64,000 bases of DNA from Devosia nitrariae (GCF_030160115.1 NZ_BSNS01000002.1:310001-374000), one strand, 5' to 3'; positions 26,938 to 36,123 are shown, numbered from the stretch's first letter. Translations and numbers: made by a program. Notes: generated from the sequence alone by a model not told the origin.

Positions 26938-26945
26938 GAGCTTCC

Positions 26946-28328
26946 ATGGCCGAGTCGGTCAGAATCGTTTCACCCGTCGACGGCCGGGTCTATGCCGAGC
27001 GGCCGCTGGCTCCAGCCGCCGAGATCGAGGCTGCGTTAACGAGGGCGCGCTATGCGCGGCTGTCGTGGGGCGAGGTGACGATCGCCGAGCGCGCCAAGAT
27101 CATCAGCCATTTTGTCGATGCGCTTCTCGAGATGAACCACGAGATCGTGCCGGAGCTCGCCTGGCAGATGGGCCGGCCGATCCGCTATGGCGGCGAGAAG
27201 CGCGGCGTCGAGGAGCGGGCGCGCTACATGATATCGATCGCACAAGAGGCGCTGGCGCCGAGCGCAAAACCCGGCAAGGAAGGGTTGGTACGCTACATCG
27301 CGCGCGAGCCGCTGGGCACGGTGATGGTCATCGCGCCATGGAACTACCCGTACCTGACGGCGGTCAACTCCATCGTGCCGGGGTTGATGGCGGGCAATGC
27401 GGTGATCCTCAAGCATGCGAGCCAGACGCTGCTTGCCGGCGAAAGGTTCGCTATGGCGGCGGCGCAGGCGGGACTGCCGGAGGGGCTCTTCCAGAACCTG
27501 GTGCTGGGGCATGAGGATGCGGAAAAGCTCATCGGCTCGGGCGCCATCGACCACATCCAGTTCACCGGGTCGGTCGAAGGCGGGCGGCGGATCGAGAAAG
27601 CGGCGGCGGGAACGTTCGCAACACTCGGCCTCGAACTCGGCGGCAAGGATCCGGCCTATGTCCGCGCGGATGCCGAACTCGCATCGACAGTCGAAAATCT
27701 CGTCGACGGCTCGTTCTTCAATTCCGGGCAGAGCTGCTGCGGGATCGAGCGCATCTATGTGGATGACGCCGTTTATGCCGACTTCGTCGAGCGGTTCGTC
27801 GAGACGGCCAAGGGATGGACGCTGGGCAATCCGCTCGACCCGGAGACGGTGGTCGGGCCAATGGCGCGGGCGAGCTTTGCCGATCATGTGCGCGGCCAGA
27901 CTCTCGAAGCCCTGCGCAAGGGGGCGACGGCGCACCTCAACACCAAGCACGACCTCGACGAGGACTCCTCGCCCTATCTCGCCCCGGAAGTGTTGACGGG
28001 CGTCAACCACCAGATGAGCGTCATGCGCGAGGAGAGCTTCGGGCCGATCGTCGGCATCATGAAGGTTTCTGGTGACGAGGAAGCGATCACGCTGATGAAC
28101 GACAGCCCCTATGGGCTGACCGCCTCGATCTGGACTGCCGACCTCGACATGGCGGCGCGGATCGGGGCGCGGGTCGAGACCGGAACGGTCTTTGCGAACC
28201 GCTGCGACTATCTCGATCCGGCCCTCGTTTGGACCGGGGTTAAAGACACCGGCAAAGGCGGGGGCCTCAGCGAAATCGGCTATCACAACCTTACGCAGCC
28301 TAAGTCGTTTCACCTAAAGGGAATATGA
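26946..28328 (+). CDS. Aldehyde dehydrogenase family protein
   Basis: A 460-residue NAD(P)-dependent aldehyde dehydrogenase. It has PWNYPYLTAV (cofactor loop), FTGSVEGGRRI, general base Glu230 in GLELGGKDP, catalytic Cys264 in FFNSGQSCC and EESFGPIVGI near the C terminus. AGGAG precedes ATG 26946. It overlaps the next gene (iron alcohol dehydrogenase) by 4 bases, so the pair is coupled: the alcohol dehydrogenase would make an aldehyde that this enzyme oxidises to the acid. The likely substrate is a gamma-glutamylated amino aldehyde. Confidence 0.92.
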   Translation: MAESVRIVSPVDGRVYAERPLAPAAEIEAALTRARYARLSWGEVTIAERAKIISHFVDALLEMNHEIVPELAWQMGRPIRYGGEKRGVEERARYMISIAQEALAPSAKPGKEGLVRYIAREPLGTVMVIAPWNYPYLTAVNSIVPGLMAGNAVILKHASQTLLAGERFAMAAAQAGLPEGLFQNLVLGHEDAEKLIGSGAIDHIQFTGSVEGGRRIEKAAAGTFATLGLELGGKDPAYVRADAELASTVENLVDGSFFNSGQSCCGIERIYVDDAVYADFVERFVETAKGWTLGNPLDPETVVGPMARASFADHVRGQTLEALRKGATAHLNTKHDLDEDSSPYLAPEVLTGVNHQMSVMREESFGPIVGIMKVSGDEEAITLMNDSPYGLTASIWTADLDMAARIGARVETGTVFANRCDYLDPALVWTGVKDTGKGGGLSEIGYHNLTQPKSFHLKGI

Positions 28329-29494
28329 GGGCGGTCATGACCATCAAAGCAAATTGGAACTATCCGACCGCGGTACGCTTTGGTGCCGGCCGCATTGCCG
28401 AGTTGCCGGACGCGCTGCAGGCCGCAGGGATCAGCCGGCCCCTGCTGGTGACAGACGCAGGGCTTGCCAACCTTCCGGTGACGCAGTCGACACTGGAAAC
28501 GCTGCGGAACGCGGGTGTCGAGGCCGGGCTCTTTGCCGAGGTCAAGCCGAACCCGGTCGCCGCCAATGTCGAGGCGGGGATCGCGGCCTTGCGTGCGGGC
28601 GGTCATGATGGCGTCATCGCCTTCGGCGGCGGATCGGGCCTCGACACGGGCAAGGTCATCGCCTTTATGGCCGGGCAGACCCGACCGATGTGGGACTTCG
28701 AGGACATCGGGGACTGGTGGACCCGGGCAGATTCCGACGGTATCTTGCCCATCGTCGCGGTGCCGACGACGGCGGGGACTGGCTCGGAGGTCGGACGCGC
28801 CGGCGTCATCACCGACGAAGCGACGCACACCAAGAAGGTGATCTTCCACCCGCTGATGATGCCCAAGGTCGTCATCGCCGACCCCGAACTGACCATTGGC
28901 ATGCCGCGCCCCATCACCATCGGCACGGGCATGGACGCGCTTGCCCATTGTCTCGAGGCCTATTGCGCGCCGGCCTACCATCCGCTGGCCGACGGCATCG
29001 CGGTCGAAGGCATTCGGCTCGCCATGGAGAACCTGCCCAAGGTCGCAACCGACCCCAACAATGTCGAGGCGCGCGGCCATATGATGAGCGCCGCGGCGAT
29101 GGGAGCGGCGGCCTTCCAGAAGGGGCTCGGGGGTATCCACGCGCTCTCGCACCCGGTGGGGGCGCTCTATGATACCCATCACGGTATGACCAATGCCGTG
29201 TTCATGCCCTATGTACTTGCCGTCAATCACAAGGCCATCGAAACGCGCATAGGTCGGCTGGCGGGCTATCTGGGCCTGCCGCCGAGCTTCGAGGCGTTCC
29301 AGCACGCGATCCTGGCGCTACGCGACCGGCTCGACGTGCCGCACACCTTGAAGGATTTCGGGGTGGACGACGCGCGGCGCGACGAGATCGCCGACAAGGC
29401 GGTGGTCGATCCGACGGCGGCGGGAAATCCGGTCGAGTTGACCAGGGTAGTGGCGCTCGAGATTTTCGACCGGGCGATGACGGGACGGGTTTAG
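28325..29494 (+). CDS. Iron-containing (group III) alcohol dehydrogenase
   Basis: A 389-residue alcohol dehydrogenase of the Fe-dependent family. It has FGGGSGLDTGKVIA (NAD site), PTTAGTGSEVG, and metal ligands in GMDALAHCLEAYCAPAYHP and ALSHPVGALYDTHHG. The start codon overlaps the aldehyde dehydrogenase stop (ATGA); an ATG at 28337 is an alternative. As the last gene of the operon starting at 22257 it would oxidise the primary alcohol of a glutamylated amino alcohol. Reduction of an aldehyde is also possible. Confidence 0.92.
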   Translation: MRAVMTIKANWNYPTAVRFGAGRIAELPDALQAAGISRPLLVTDAGLANLPVTQSTLETLRNAGVEAGLFAEVKPNPVAANVEAGIAALRAGGHDGVIAFGGGSGLDTGKVIAFMAGQTRPMWDFEDIGDWWTRADSDGILPIVAVPTTAGTGSEVGRAGVITDEATHTKKVIFHPLMMPKVVIADPELTIGMPRPITIGTGMDALAHCLEAYCAPAYHPLADGIAVEGIRLAMENLPKVATDPNNVEARGHMMSAAAMGAAAFQKGLGGIHALSHPVGALYDTHHGMTNAVFMPYVLAVNHKAIETRIGRLAGYLGLPPSFEAFQHAILALRDRLDVPHTLKDFGVDDARRDEIADKAVVDPTAAGNPVELTRVVALEIFDRAMTGRV

Positions 29495-29608
29495 GCGCGA
29501 GGGAGAAACCCTTATCCGTCCTTCGGGCACTTGCCCCACGAGGGGAGAAGGGGAACGAGTTCCGGGGTTGGTAGACAGGGAATCGCACCAACCATCCCTA
29601 TCCACGGG

Positions 29609-29688
29609 GTCATTCCCGCGAAAAGCGGGAACCTCTGTTGGCGAAGCCGGCAAGGGAAACAGAGGTTCACGCTTTTCGCGGGAATGAC
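29609..29688. repeat. Long inverted repeat (31-bp arms)
   Basis: Arms 29609-29639 and 29658-29688 are complementary at 30 of 31 positions, separated by 18 bases; each contains ATTCCCGCGAAAAGCG or its complement. It lies in the 281-bp gap between two convergent genes. CCCTTATCCGTCC...GGGGAGAAGGGG to its left resembles the composite element at 2114. It may be a REP/MITE-like element and could also end transcription. I see no gene in the rest of the gap. Confidence 0.7.
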
Positions 29689-29775
29689 TCCGAGTGGGTG
29701 ATGCTTCGGGGCTAAACGAAGGCGTGAGACGGACGAGGGGGCCTTTCCTGGCACCGCCTACCACCAATATCTGCT

Positions 29776-31245
29776 CTACCCCGCCACCTTTTTCACCGTC
29801 TCCGCCGCCCCCTCGTCAAACAGGCTCACGAGATGCGCGCTCACCACGTCGCGGAACGTGCCGTTCTCAGACAGATCCCGACCAAAAATCTCAGTGACCT
29901 CGACCAGGCCGTCGAAGAGCCGTTCGGGATCATCGCCGGCGTTGGCGGCGATGGCCATGAGGCGCGTGGCCATCGGATCCTTGACGTCGATCGTCTCGCC
30001 CTTCTCGTCGATGCCGGTGACGTAGCGCATCCAGGCGGCAACCCCCAGGGCGAGACGGGTGATGGTTTGACCAGCCTTCAGGCGGTCGCGGATGGTCCCG
30101 AGGAGACGCTGGGGCAGCTTTTGGCTGCCGTCCATGGCGATCTGCCAGGTGCGGTGCTTCAGGGCCGGGTTGGCAAAACGGGCGAGGAGCTCGTCGCGAT
30201 AGGCGGGTAGGTCGGTGCCGGGCATATGGAGGGTCGGTATCACCTCCTCGCTCATCAGGCCGTGGATGAGCTTGACGAACGCCGGATCGCCCATGGCGTC
30301 GGCGACGTGTTGATGGCCGGCGAGATAACCGAGATAAGCGAGCGTCGAGTGCGACCCGTTGAGCATCCTCAATTTCATCAGCTCGAACGGCTCGACATCG
30401 GCGACCATCTGCGCGCCGACCGTCTCGAAGGGCGGCCGCCCGGCAGGAAAATGATCTTCGATCACCCATTGGGTGAAGGGTTCGGTCATGATGGGCCAGG
30501 CATCGTCGGCGCCGATAAGGCCGGCGATGGTCTCGCGATCGGCGTCAGTCGTTGCCGGCACGATCCGGTCGACCATGGTCGAGGGAAAGGCGACGCTCTC
30601 TTCGACCCAGCGGCCGAGAGCTTCGTCGCGCAGCGCCGCAAAGCGGCTGACGATGCGGCGCGTGGTCTTGCCGTTGGAAGGGAGATTGTCGCAGCTCATG
30701 ACGGTGAAGGCCGGCTGGGCGGCGACACGGCGGCGGGCCAGTGCCTCGACGATGAGCCCGGGGGCGCTTTTCGGCGACTGTGGATTGGCGAGATCGTGGA
30801 CGATATCGGGGTGGCCGGCGTGGAGCTCGCCGGTCGCCGGATCGTGGCAGTAACCCTTCTCGGTGACGGTCAGGGAAACGATGCGGATTTCGGGTGAAGC
30901 CATCAGGGCAATCAGCTTGTCGCGCTCGGTATTGGCATCGAGGACGGAGAGGATCGATCCAATGACGCGCGGGTGCGTGCCTGAGGCGTCGCGGATGGCG
31001 ATGGTATAGAGGCCGTCCTGCGGGACGAGCGCCTCCTTGGTGTCGGGACGCCGCAGGCTCGCTCCGACAATGGCCCAATCGGGGTGGGCGGCGAGCAGAT
31101 CGTCGATATAGACGGCCATATGGGCGCGGTGGAAAGCGCCGATACCCAGATGCACGATACCGGCCTTGAGACCGCCGCGGTCATAGGCGGGGGTGATCAC
31201 CCCGGCGGGAACGTTGGCAAGCGATCGGCTGGACAGACGCGGCAT
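29776..31245 (-). CDS. Mannitol/fructuronate dehydrogenase family protein (UxuB-like)
   Basis: A 489-residue long-chain polyol dehydrogenase. The NAD-binding start is GIVHLGIGAFHRAHMAVYID, and the catalytic region contains LKLRMLNGSHSTLAYLGYLAG with the conserved Lys, Asn and His. ATG 31245 is chosen for GAGGAG upstream; the frame is open further back without support. It is divergent from a KDG kinase, which favours D-fructuronate reductase (UxuB, hexuronate catabolism) over mannitol 2-dehydrogenase, but the two cannot be separated by eye. No uxaC or uxuA is in the window. Confidence 0.85.
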   Translation of the reverse strand: MPRLSSRSLANVPAGVITPAYDRGGLKAGIVHLGIGAFHRAHMAVYIDDLLAAHPDWAIVGASLRRPDTKEALVPQDGLYTIAIRDASGTHPRVIGSILSVLDANTERDKLIALMASPEIRIVSLTVTEKGYCHDPATGELHAGHPDIVHDLANPQSPKSAPGLIVEALARRRVAAQPAFTVMSCDNLPSNGKTTRRIVSRFAALRDEALGRWVEESVAFPSTMVDRIVPATTDADRETIAGLIGADDAWPIMTEPFTQWVIEDHFPAGRPPFETVGAQMVADVEPFELMKLRMLNGSHSTLAYLGYLAGHQHVADAMGDPAFVKLIHGLMSEEVIPTLHMPGTDLPAYRDELLARFANPALKHRTWQIAMDGSQKLPQRLLGTIRDRLKAGQTITRLALGVAAWMRYVTGIDEKGETIDVKDPMATRLMAIAANAGDDPERLFDGLVEVTEIFGRDLSENGTFRDVVSAHLVSLFDEGAAETVKKVAG

Positions 31246-31409
31246 CGGCAGGCGCTCCTCGATGAAAACCGGCGGCACCATAGAGACTTTGCATCTTGTA
31301 TGGAAGTATCGAAAGGCGCTAGGGATCACCGAGCGCGATGCGGTACGAGCGCTTGCGGGAGCGGGCTGATTGCCGGCATAAGCATCCGACAACAGGGGAG
31401 GAGAACCAG

Positions 31410-32324
31410 TTGGCCGGCAAAAGGTTCGTCAGCATCGGGGAATGCATGATCGAGATGTCGGGCGGTGAAGACCGGCAATACCGCCTCGGCTATGCGGGCG
31501 ACACGCTCAATACCGCCTGGTACATGCGGGCGCTGCTCGGCGCGGACTGGGACGTCGACTATTTCACAGCGCTCGGGGCTGACCGCTATTCGGCCGACAT
31601 CCGCGCCTTCCTCGAGGCCCACGGCATCGGCACCCGCTTCATCGGCACGATCGAGGGGCGGCGGCCCGGGCTCTATCTCATCCACCAGGAGAAGGGCGAC
31701 CGCCACTTTACCTACTGGCGCGACACCTCCGCGGCACGGCTTATGGCCGAGGACCGGCAGGCGTTGGATGCAGCACTCGAGGGGGCCGGGATCGTCTATT
31801 TCTCCGGCATCACCATGGCGATCCTTCAACCCAGGGCACGCGGGCGCCTCCTGGGGGCAATCGTCACGGCCCGCGACAAGGGTGCGCGTGTCGTATTCGA
31901 CCCCAACGTACGTCCGGCTCTGTGGAGCTCGCCAAGAGTGATGGGCGCGGTGCTGACCGCCGCCGCGACCATCAGTGACGTCGTGATGCCGACCCATTCG
32001 GACGAGGCGCCGATATTCGGCGACAAGAGTGTTGACGAGACCGCCGATCGCTATTTCGAACTTGGCGTCGAGGAAGTGGTGGTCAAAGACGGCGCCAAGC
32101 CGGCATTGATCGCAACACGGGCTGAGCGCATCGAGTTGGCGCCGAAGCCCGGCGCCAAGGTGGTCGATGCGACCGGTGCCGGCGACTCGTTCAACGGCGC
32201 CTACCTCTCGGCCCGTGCCGCGGGCGCGAGCCCCATGGAAGCGGCCGAGGCTGCGCACCGGATAGCGGGCATCGTTATCGGCGAGCGCGGGGCCCTGGTC
32301 GATCCCGCGCTGCTTAAGGCATAG
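31410..32324 (+). CDS. kdgK: 2-dehydro-3-deoxygluconokinase (PfkB family)
   Basis: A 304-residue ribokinase-fold sugar kinase. FVSIGECMIEMSG, GYAGDTLNTAWYMRALLG, RRPGLYLIHQEKGDRHFTYW and the anion-hole/catalytic DATGAGDSFNGAYLS match KDG kinase more closely than fructokinase. It makes KDPG for the Entner-Doudoroff aldolase. The start is TTG 31410, directly after GGGGAGGAGAACCAG; no ATG in this frame has such a site. It is divergent from the UxuB-like gene and leaves only 3 bases to the convergent SDR gene. Confidence 0.88.
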   Translation: MAGKRFVSIGECMIEMSGGEDRQYRLGYAGDTLNTAWYMRALLGADWDVDYFTALGADRYSADIRAFLEAHGIGTRFIGTIEGRRPGLYLIHQEKGDRHFTYWRDTSAARLMAEDRQALDAALEGAGIVYFSGITMAILQPRARGRLLGAIVTARDKGARVVFDPNVRPALWSSPRVMGAVLTAAATISDVVMPTHSDEAPIFGDKSVDETADRYFELGVEEVVVKDGAKPALIATRAERIELAPKPGAKVVDATGAGDSFNGAYLSARAAGASPMEAAEAAHRIAGIVIGERGALVDPALLKA

Positions 32325-32327
32325 GCC

Positions 32328-33107
32328 TCATACGAGCAGCGATTGGCCCCCGTCGATCCAGACGGGCGTGCCCGAGATGTGGCGGGCACGATCGGAGGCG
32401 AGGAAGGCGACAAGGTCGGCCACATCCCTACTGCGGCCGGGCCTGCCACCGGTCAATGGCACATTGCCCTCCGGGAACTCGCGCGGGACGATGGCGTCTT
32501 CGGTATTGCGCCGCTCGGTGCTGTCTTCGATCTCGGTCGCTATGGCGCCCGGGCAGATGACGTTGACGCGAATACCTTCGTCGGCGAGCTCGAGCGCCAG
32601 CATCTGCCCGAGCGCAAGCTGGCCGGCCTTGGTGACCGAATAGGCGCTGGCGCCTGCGGTGGCGAAGGTGCGCGTGCCGTTGATCGAGGACGTGATGAGG
32701 ATGACGCCGCCGGCGCGCTTGAGCATCGGCACCGCGTAGTGGACGGTCAGATACGTGCCGCGCAGGTTCACGGCGATGGTCTTGTCCCATTCCTCGGGCT
32801 GCAGCTCCTCGATCGGCGCCCACACCCCGTTGATGCCGGCATTGGCAAATACGATGTCGAGCCGGCCCATCTGCTCCTCGATTTCCTCGAAGACGACCAT
32901 CATCGCCTTTTCGTCCGAGATGTCAGCGGGAATGGCGATGGCCTTGCGGCCGCGTTGGCGCACTTGCCCGGCGACGGTATCGATCTCGTCCTTGGTGCGA
33001 CTGACGAGCACCAGATCCGCGCCCTCCTCGGCAAGGCGAAGGGCCGCCGCGCGGCCGATGCCCGATCCGGCGCCGGTAACGAGGGCGACCTTGTCCTCGA
33101 GTTCCAT
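32328..33107 (-). CDS. SDR-family NAD(P)-dependent oxidoreductase
   Basis: A 259-residue classical short-chain dehydrogenase. It has the cofactor motif TGAGSGIGRAAA (near 11-22), NAG in FANAGINGVW, the catalytic Ser (ITSSINGT), Tyr-x3-Lys (AYSVTKAG) and a C-terminal GTPVWIDGGQS. AGGAGG precedes two adjacent ATG codons (33110 and 33107); the second is better spaced. It is first in a minus-strand run that also includes the DUF924, zinc dehydrogenase and VOC genes upstream. A sugar acid or polyol substrate is likely from context. Confidence 0.9.
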   Translation of the reverse strand: MELEDKVALVTGAGSGIGRAAALRLAEEGADLVLVSRTKDEIDTVAGQVRQRGRKAIAIPADISDEKAMMVVFEEIEEQMGRLDIVFANAGINGVWAPIEELQPEEWDKTIAVNLRGTYLTVHYAVPMLKRAGGVILITSSINGTRTFATAGASAYSVTKAGQLALGQMLALELADEGIRVNVICPGAIATEIEDSTERRNTEDAIVPREFPEGNVPLTGGRPGRSRDVADLVAFLASDRARHISGTPVWIDGGQSLLV

Positions 33108-33162
33108 CATGAACCTCCTCGCGCGTGTCGAGGAGGAATGGCGGCCCGCGCGAAGGGTTCCG

Positions 33163-33708
33163 TCAGAAGCCGCGCTCGCCGGCTTCTTCGATATAGGCGA
33201 GTTCCTCGGGGGTCGAGGCACGGCCGAGGGCGGCGTTGCGGAAAGGAAAGCGGCCGAAGCGCGCGATGCAGTCGCGGTGCTTGATCTCGTAGTCGAGGAT
33301 GTCGGCGTTATCCATGGCCGAGAAGAGCCGCATGGCCTCCTCATGGACGACGAGCGATTCCGAATGCATGTAGGGCAAGTAGAGGAAGGTGCGCTCCTCG
33401 AGACTCATGTCGCGGTCGAGCCCTTGGGCTTCGGCCTCCTGAGCAAGGGTGAGCGCCATGGGGTCCTGGGCAAAGGCCCTGGCAGTACCGCGATAGAGCT
33501 GGCGCGAGAACTGGTCGAGCACGATGACCTCGGCAAGCCTTCCCATCGTAGTTTCGCGCCAGCGCCAGGCCTCGCCCATGGCGACGCGGGCATGGGTATC
33601 GGCAAAGTGTTCGGCAAGAAGCGCGTCGAACTCCGGCTTGCCGCCGAACCAGTCCTCCTGTCCGTGCTCGATAAACCAGAAATCGAGAACATCTCGATGC
33701 GTTTTCAT
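33163..33708 (-). CDS. DUF924 family protein
   Basis: A 181-residue alpha-helical protein of the DUF924 (TPR-like) family, widespread but without a proven function. Family marks are VLDFWFIEHGQEDWFGG at the N terminus, LAEVIVLDQFSRQLYRGTARAF, EERTFLYLPYMHSESL and the C-terminal RFGRFPFRNAALGR. GGAGA precedes the ATG. It lies between the zinc dehydrogenase (8-base gap) and the SDR gene and is probably cotranscribed with them. Confidence 0.88.
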   Translation of the reverse strand: MKTHRDVLDFWFIEHGQEDWFGGKPEFDALLAEHFADTHARVAMGEAWRWRETTMGRLAEVIVLDQFSRQLYRGTARAFAQDPMALTLAQEAEAQGLDRDMSLEERTFLYLPYMHSESLVVHEEAMRLFSAMDNADILDYEIKHRDCIARFGRFPFRNAALGRASTPEELAYIEEAGERGF

Positions 33709-33716
33709 GGACTCTC

Positions 33717-34718
33717 CTAGACGGCGATGATTGCCTTGATCAGACCCTCGCGCGCCTCGGCCCAGCGCGGCAGGTCCTCGGGGACGCGCGTGAGGATCGT
33801 CTCGTGGGTGGCGAGGCTGTCGGTCGGGACCTGACCGCTGCGGATCGCGGTCATGACGTGGTCGAAATCCTCGATGGTGGCGTTGCGCGAGGCGCGTATG
33901 GTCAGCTCGCGCCGGTGCACCTCGGCGTCGGGCCAGACGAGGTCGCCGGTAATGACGCCGACAAGGGTGAAGGCGCCGCCGTTGCGCACGTGAAAGAGGC
34001 TGGCGTTCATGGCGCGGATCGAGCCGGTCGCGTCGAACACGGCGTCGAACCCCGAGCGGCGGGCGGACTTGAACGCCGCGCTCTCGAGCTCCTCGAGTCC
34101 GAAGGCTGCAAAGCCGAAGCCGATGGCTGCCTCGCGCTTGTCGGCAGCGGCATCGAGAACGGTCACGTCGGCCCCGGCAATCTGCGCAAAGAAGGCGACG
34201 CCAAGCCCGATGGGCCCACCGCCGACGACGAGGACCCGCTGTCCGGCGTGCAGCTGGGTGCGCCGCACGGCATGGGCGCCTATTGCGAGGAATTCGACCA
34301 TCGCAGCATCGCGCAGGCTGATACCGTCGGCCTTGTAGAGATTTGCCTCGGGCAGGACCAGGCGGTCGGCCATGCCGCCGTCGGAATGGACGCCGATGAC
34401 CGAAAGGGTCTCGCAGCAATTGGTCTTGCCCTCGCGGCAGGCGGGGCACTCGTAGCAAGGCAAGTAAGGGTTGACGACGACCGGATCGCCGATAGCGAAG
34501 AGGTGGCTGCCGTTAGGGTCGGAGACAACGCCTGAAAGCTCGTGGCCGAGGATACGCGGGTATTGAAGGAACGGATGATGGCCCGAATAGATGTGGTAGT
34601 CGGTGCCGCAGATGCCGACATGGCGGACATCGAGCGCTACCCAACCCGGCTGCAATTGGGGCTCGGGAGCCTCTATGAGGGCAAGCTCGCCCGGGGCGAT
34701 GCAGGATATGGCGCGCAT
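33717..34718 (-). CDS. Zinc-binding (medium-chain) alcohol dehydrogenase
   Basis: A 333-residue MDR enzyme. The catalytic zinc site is seen in HVGICGTDYHIYSGHHPF and GHELSG, the structural zinc site in CYECPACREGKTNCC, and the cofactor motif in VVGGGPIGLGVAFFAQ. It is close to L-gulonate, L-galactonate or L-threonine dehydrogenase-type enzymes acting on sugar acids and polyols. ATG 34718 follows GGAGGAGACC. It sits with an SDR and a VOC protein beside hexuronate genes, suggesting an aldonate substrate. Confidence 0.9.
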   Translation of the reverse strand: MRAISCIAPGELALIEAPEPQLQPGWVALDVRHVGICGTDYHIYSGHHPFLQYPRILGHELSGVVSDPNGSHLFAIGDPVVVNPYLPCYECPACREGKTNCCETLSVIGVHSDGGMADRLVLPEANLYKADGISLRDAAMVEFLAIGAHAVRRTQLHAGQRVLVVGGGPIGLGVAFFAQIAGADVTVLDAAADKREAAIGFGFAAFGLEELESAAFKSARRSGFDAVFDATGSIRAMNASLFHVRNGGAFTLVGVITGDLVWPDAEVHRRELTIRASRNATIEDFDHVMTAIRSGQVPTDSLATHETILTRVPEDLPRWAEAREGLIKAIIAV

Positions 34719-34762
34719 GGTCTCCTCCGATTGGCGGAGAAGACCTAACATTTCAGCGCTTT

Positions 34763-35680
34763 CTAGCCAACGGCGACGCGCAGGCGGTTGCCGAAGGGAT
34801 CGCGGGTCTCGATGCCGTCGAGGAGAACCTCGAGCGGAGCGTCGGCCGCCGCAAGCCGGCTCTTGAGGTCGGAGAGGGTCTCGGTGTCAGGCACCAGAAT
34901 GGTGAACCAGCGCAGCCCCGCGGCACCGGCCGGCGGCAGGGGCGCGCGGGGGCCGGCCCAGATATTGAAGGCGATAGTATGGGGCATGTAGTCTAGCCCG
35001 ACATCGCCCATTCCGAAGGACTCGATCAAGAGGAACCCGGCAAAGCCGATGACGTCGCGGTAGAACGCCATGGCGCGCTGCAAATCGTCCACGTGGACAT
35101 GTACGTGGCCGACGCGCGTGCCGGCGGGCATGGCAGGAGCAATGACAGGCGCCTCGCCGAGCTCGGCGAGGAGACCTTCCATGTCGATGGGTTCGCGACC
35201 CGAATGCGGACGACCATCGCTGGTGAGCGCATAATGGCCATCGTCGGGATTGCCGAGGGTGCCGCGCCAGGGTGTCTCAAAGGTGATTTCGATGCCGTTG
35301 CCATCGAGATCCCAGAGATAGATGGCTTCCGAAACGAGGTGATCGGTCGGGGCGATGCGCACGTTGCGCTGGAGCGCGCGCACAGCCATCTGCGCCAGGT
35401 CGACGCGCGTGGGCACGTGGATGGCCACGTGATAAAGGCCGATGGTGCGCGGCACGACCACACTGACGGCGCCGGTTTCCAGGACAATCAGCTCGACGTC
35501 GCCGGCGCCCAGCCCGATCCTATTACCGACCTCGGAGATGATCTCGAGACCGACGACATCGCGCCAGATGGCGAGCGCCTTCTGCCGCTCGGTGACGGCT
35601 ATGTGCACCGGACCCAGACGGGTCGCGAGCGGCAGGATGGGCTTGGAACGAACATCGGTCTGGACGCGTGCATCGATCAT
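34763..35680 (-). CDS. VOC-family (glyoxalase/extradiol dioxygenase-like) protein
   Basis: A 305-residue protein with two VOC modules (about 22-140 and 185-300). The first has GPVHIAVTERQKALAIWRDVVGL and ends in DLDGNGIEITFE; the second has GHVHVHVDDLQRAMAFYRDVIGF. This is the layout of catechol-2,3-dioxygenase-like CatE proteins. A metal site of two His and one Glu is plausible (His26, a His near 85 and the Glu of IEITFE). GAGGAGG precedes the ATG. The substrate is unknown; it is the first gene of the minus-strand run. Confidence 0.87.
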   Translation of the reverse strand: MIDARVQTDVRSKPILPLATRLGPVHIAVTERQKALAIWRDVVGLEIISEVGNRIGLGAGDVELIVLETGAVSVVVPRTIGLYHVAIHVPTRVDLAQMAVRALQRNVRIAPTDHLVSEAIYLWDLDGNGIEITFETPWRGTLGNPDDGHYALTSDGRPHSGREPIDMEGLLAELGEAPVIAPAMPAGTRVGHVHVHVDDLQRAMAFYRDVIGFAGFLLIESFGMGDVGLDYMPHTIAFNIWAGPRAPLPPAGAAGLRWFTILVPDTETLSDLKSRLAAADAPLEVLLDGIETRDPFGNRLRVAVG

Positions 35681-36123
35681 TTGGGCCTCCTCGAGGCGCC
35701 GAGCGCGGGCGGCGTTAAGGTACTGTCATCGATATAAGCCTCGCCGGCGCCGCCTGATAGGTCAACAAAGCGAAGGGATCGTTCGTCGAACGCCACCCAA
35801 ACAAGCCTGCTTTCCCTTGCCGGGCAACTGTGCTCAATTGCCCGCGAAAAGACGCGGAGGCGCCTATGGCGGGCTTGAAGGTTCTGACTTGACCCTGGCG
35901 TTTACGTCGACCGCCGGTCCGGCGATGGCCAATTGCCATGAGACCATCGGCCACGACGACGCCAAAATCCTCGGGCAGACCAACCCCATCTCCCTCTCCT
36001 GCCGATCGCTCCGGCAGATTGGCAATGGCATCTTCGACCAGAACTTTTACGGCTTTGAGATCGCAACCGCTCTGGCCTAGAGGACGTTCCCGACCCTCAG
36101 CCATCCCATCAAGGAGACGATCG
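35681..36123. other. 443-bp stretch without a supported gene
   Basis: Open frames exist on both strands, but none has a ribosome site or recognisable sequence. It should hold the promoter of the VOC gene at the left and that of the Ohr-like gene at the right. I see no strong hairpin or palindrome in it. Confidence 0.5.

Noticed and set aside
35715..36104. 129-codon minus-strand frame before the Ohr-like gene
   Set aside because: No ribosome site, no recognised motif, and no sign of conservation that can be judged here.
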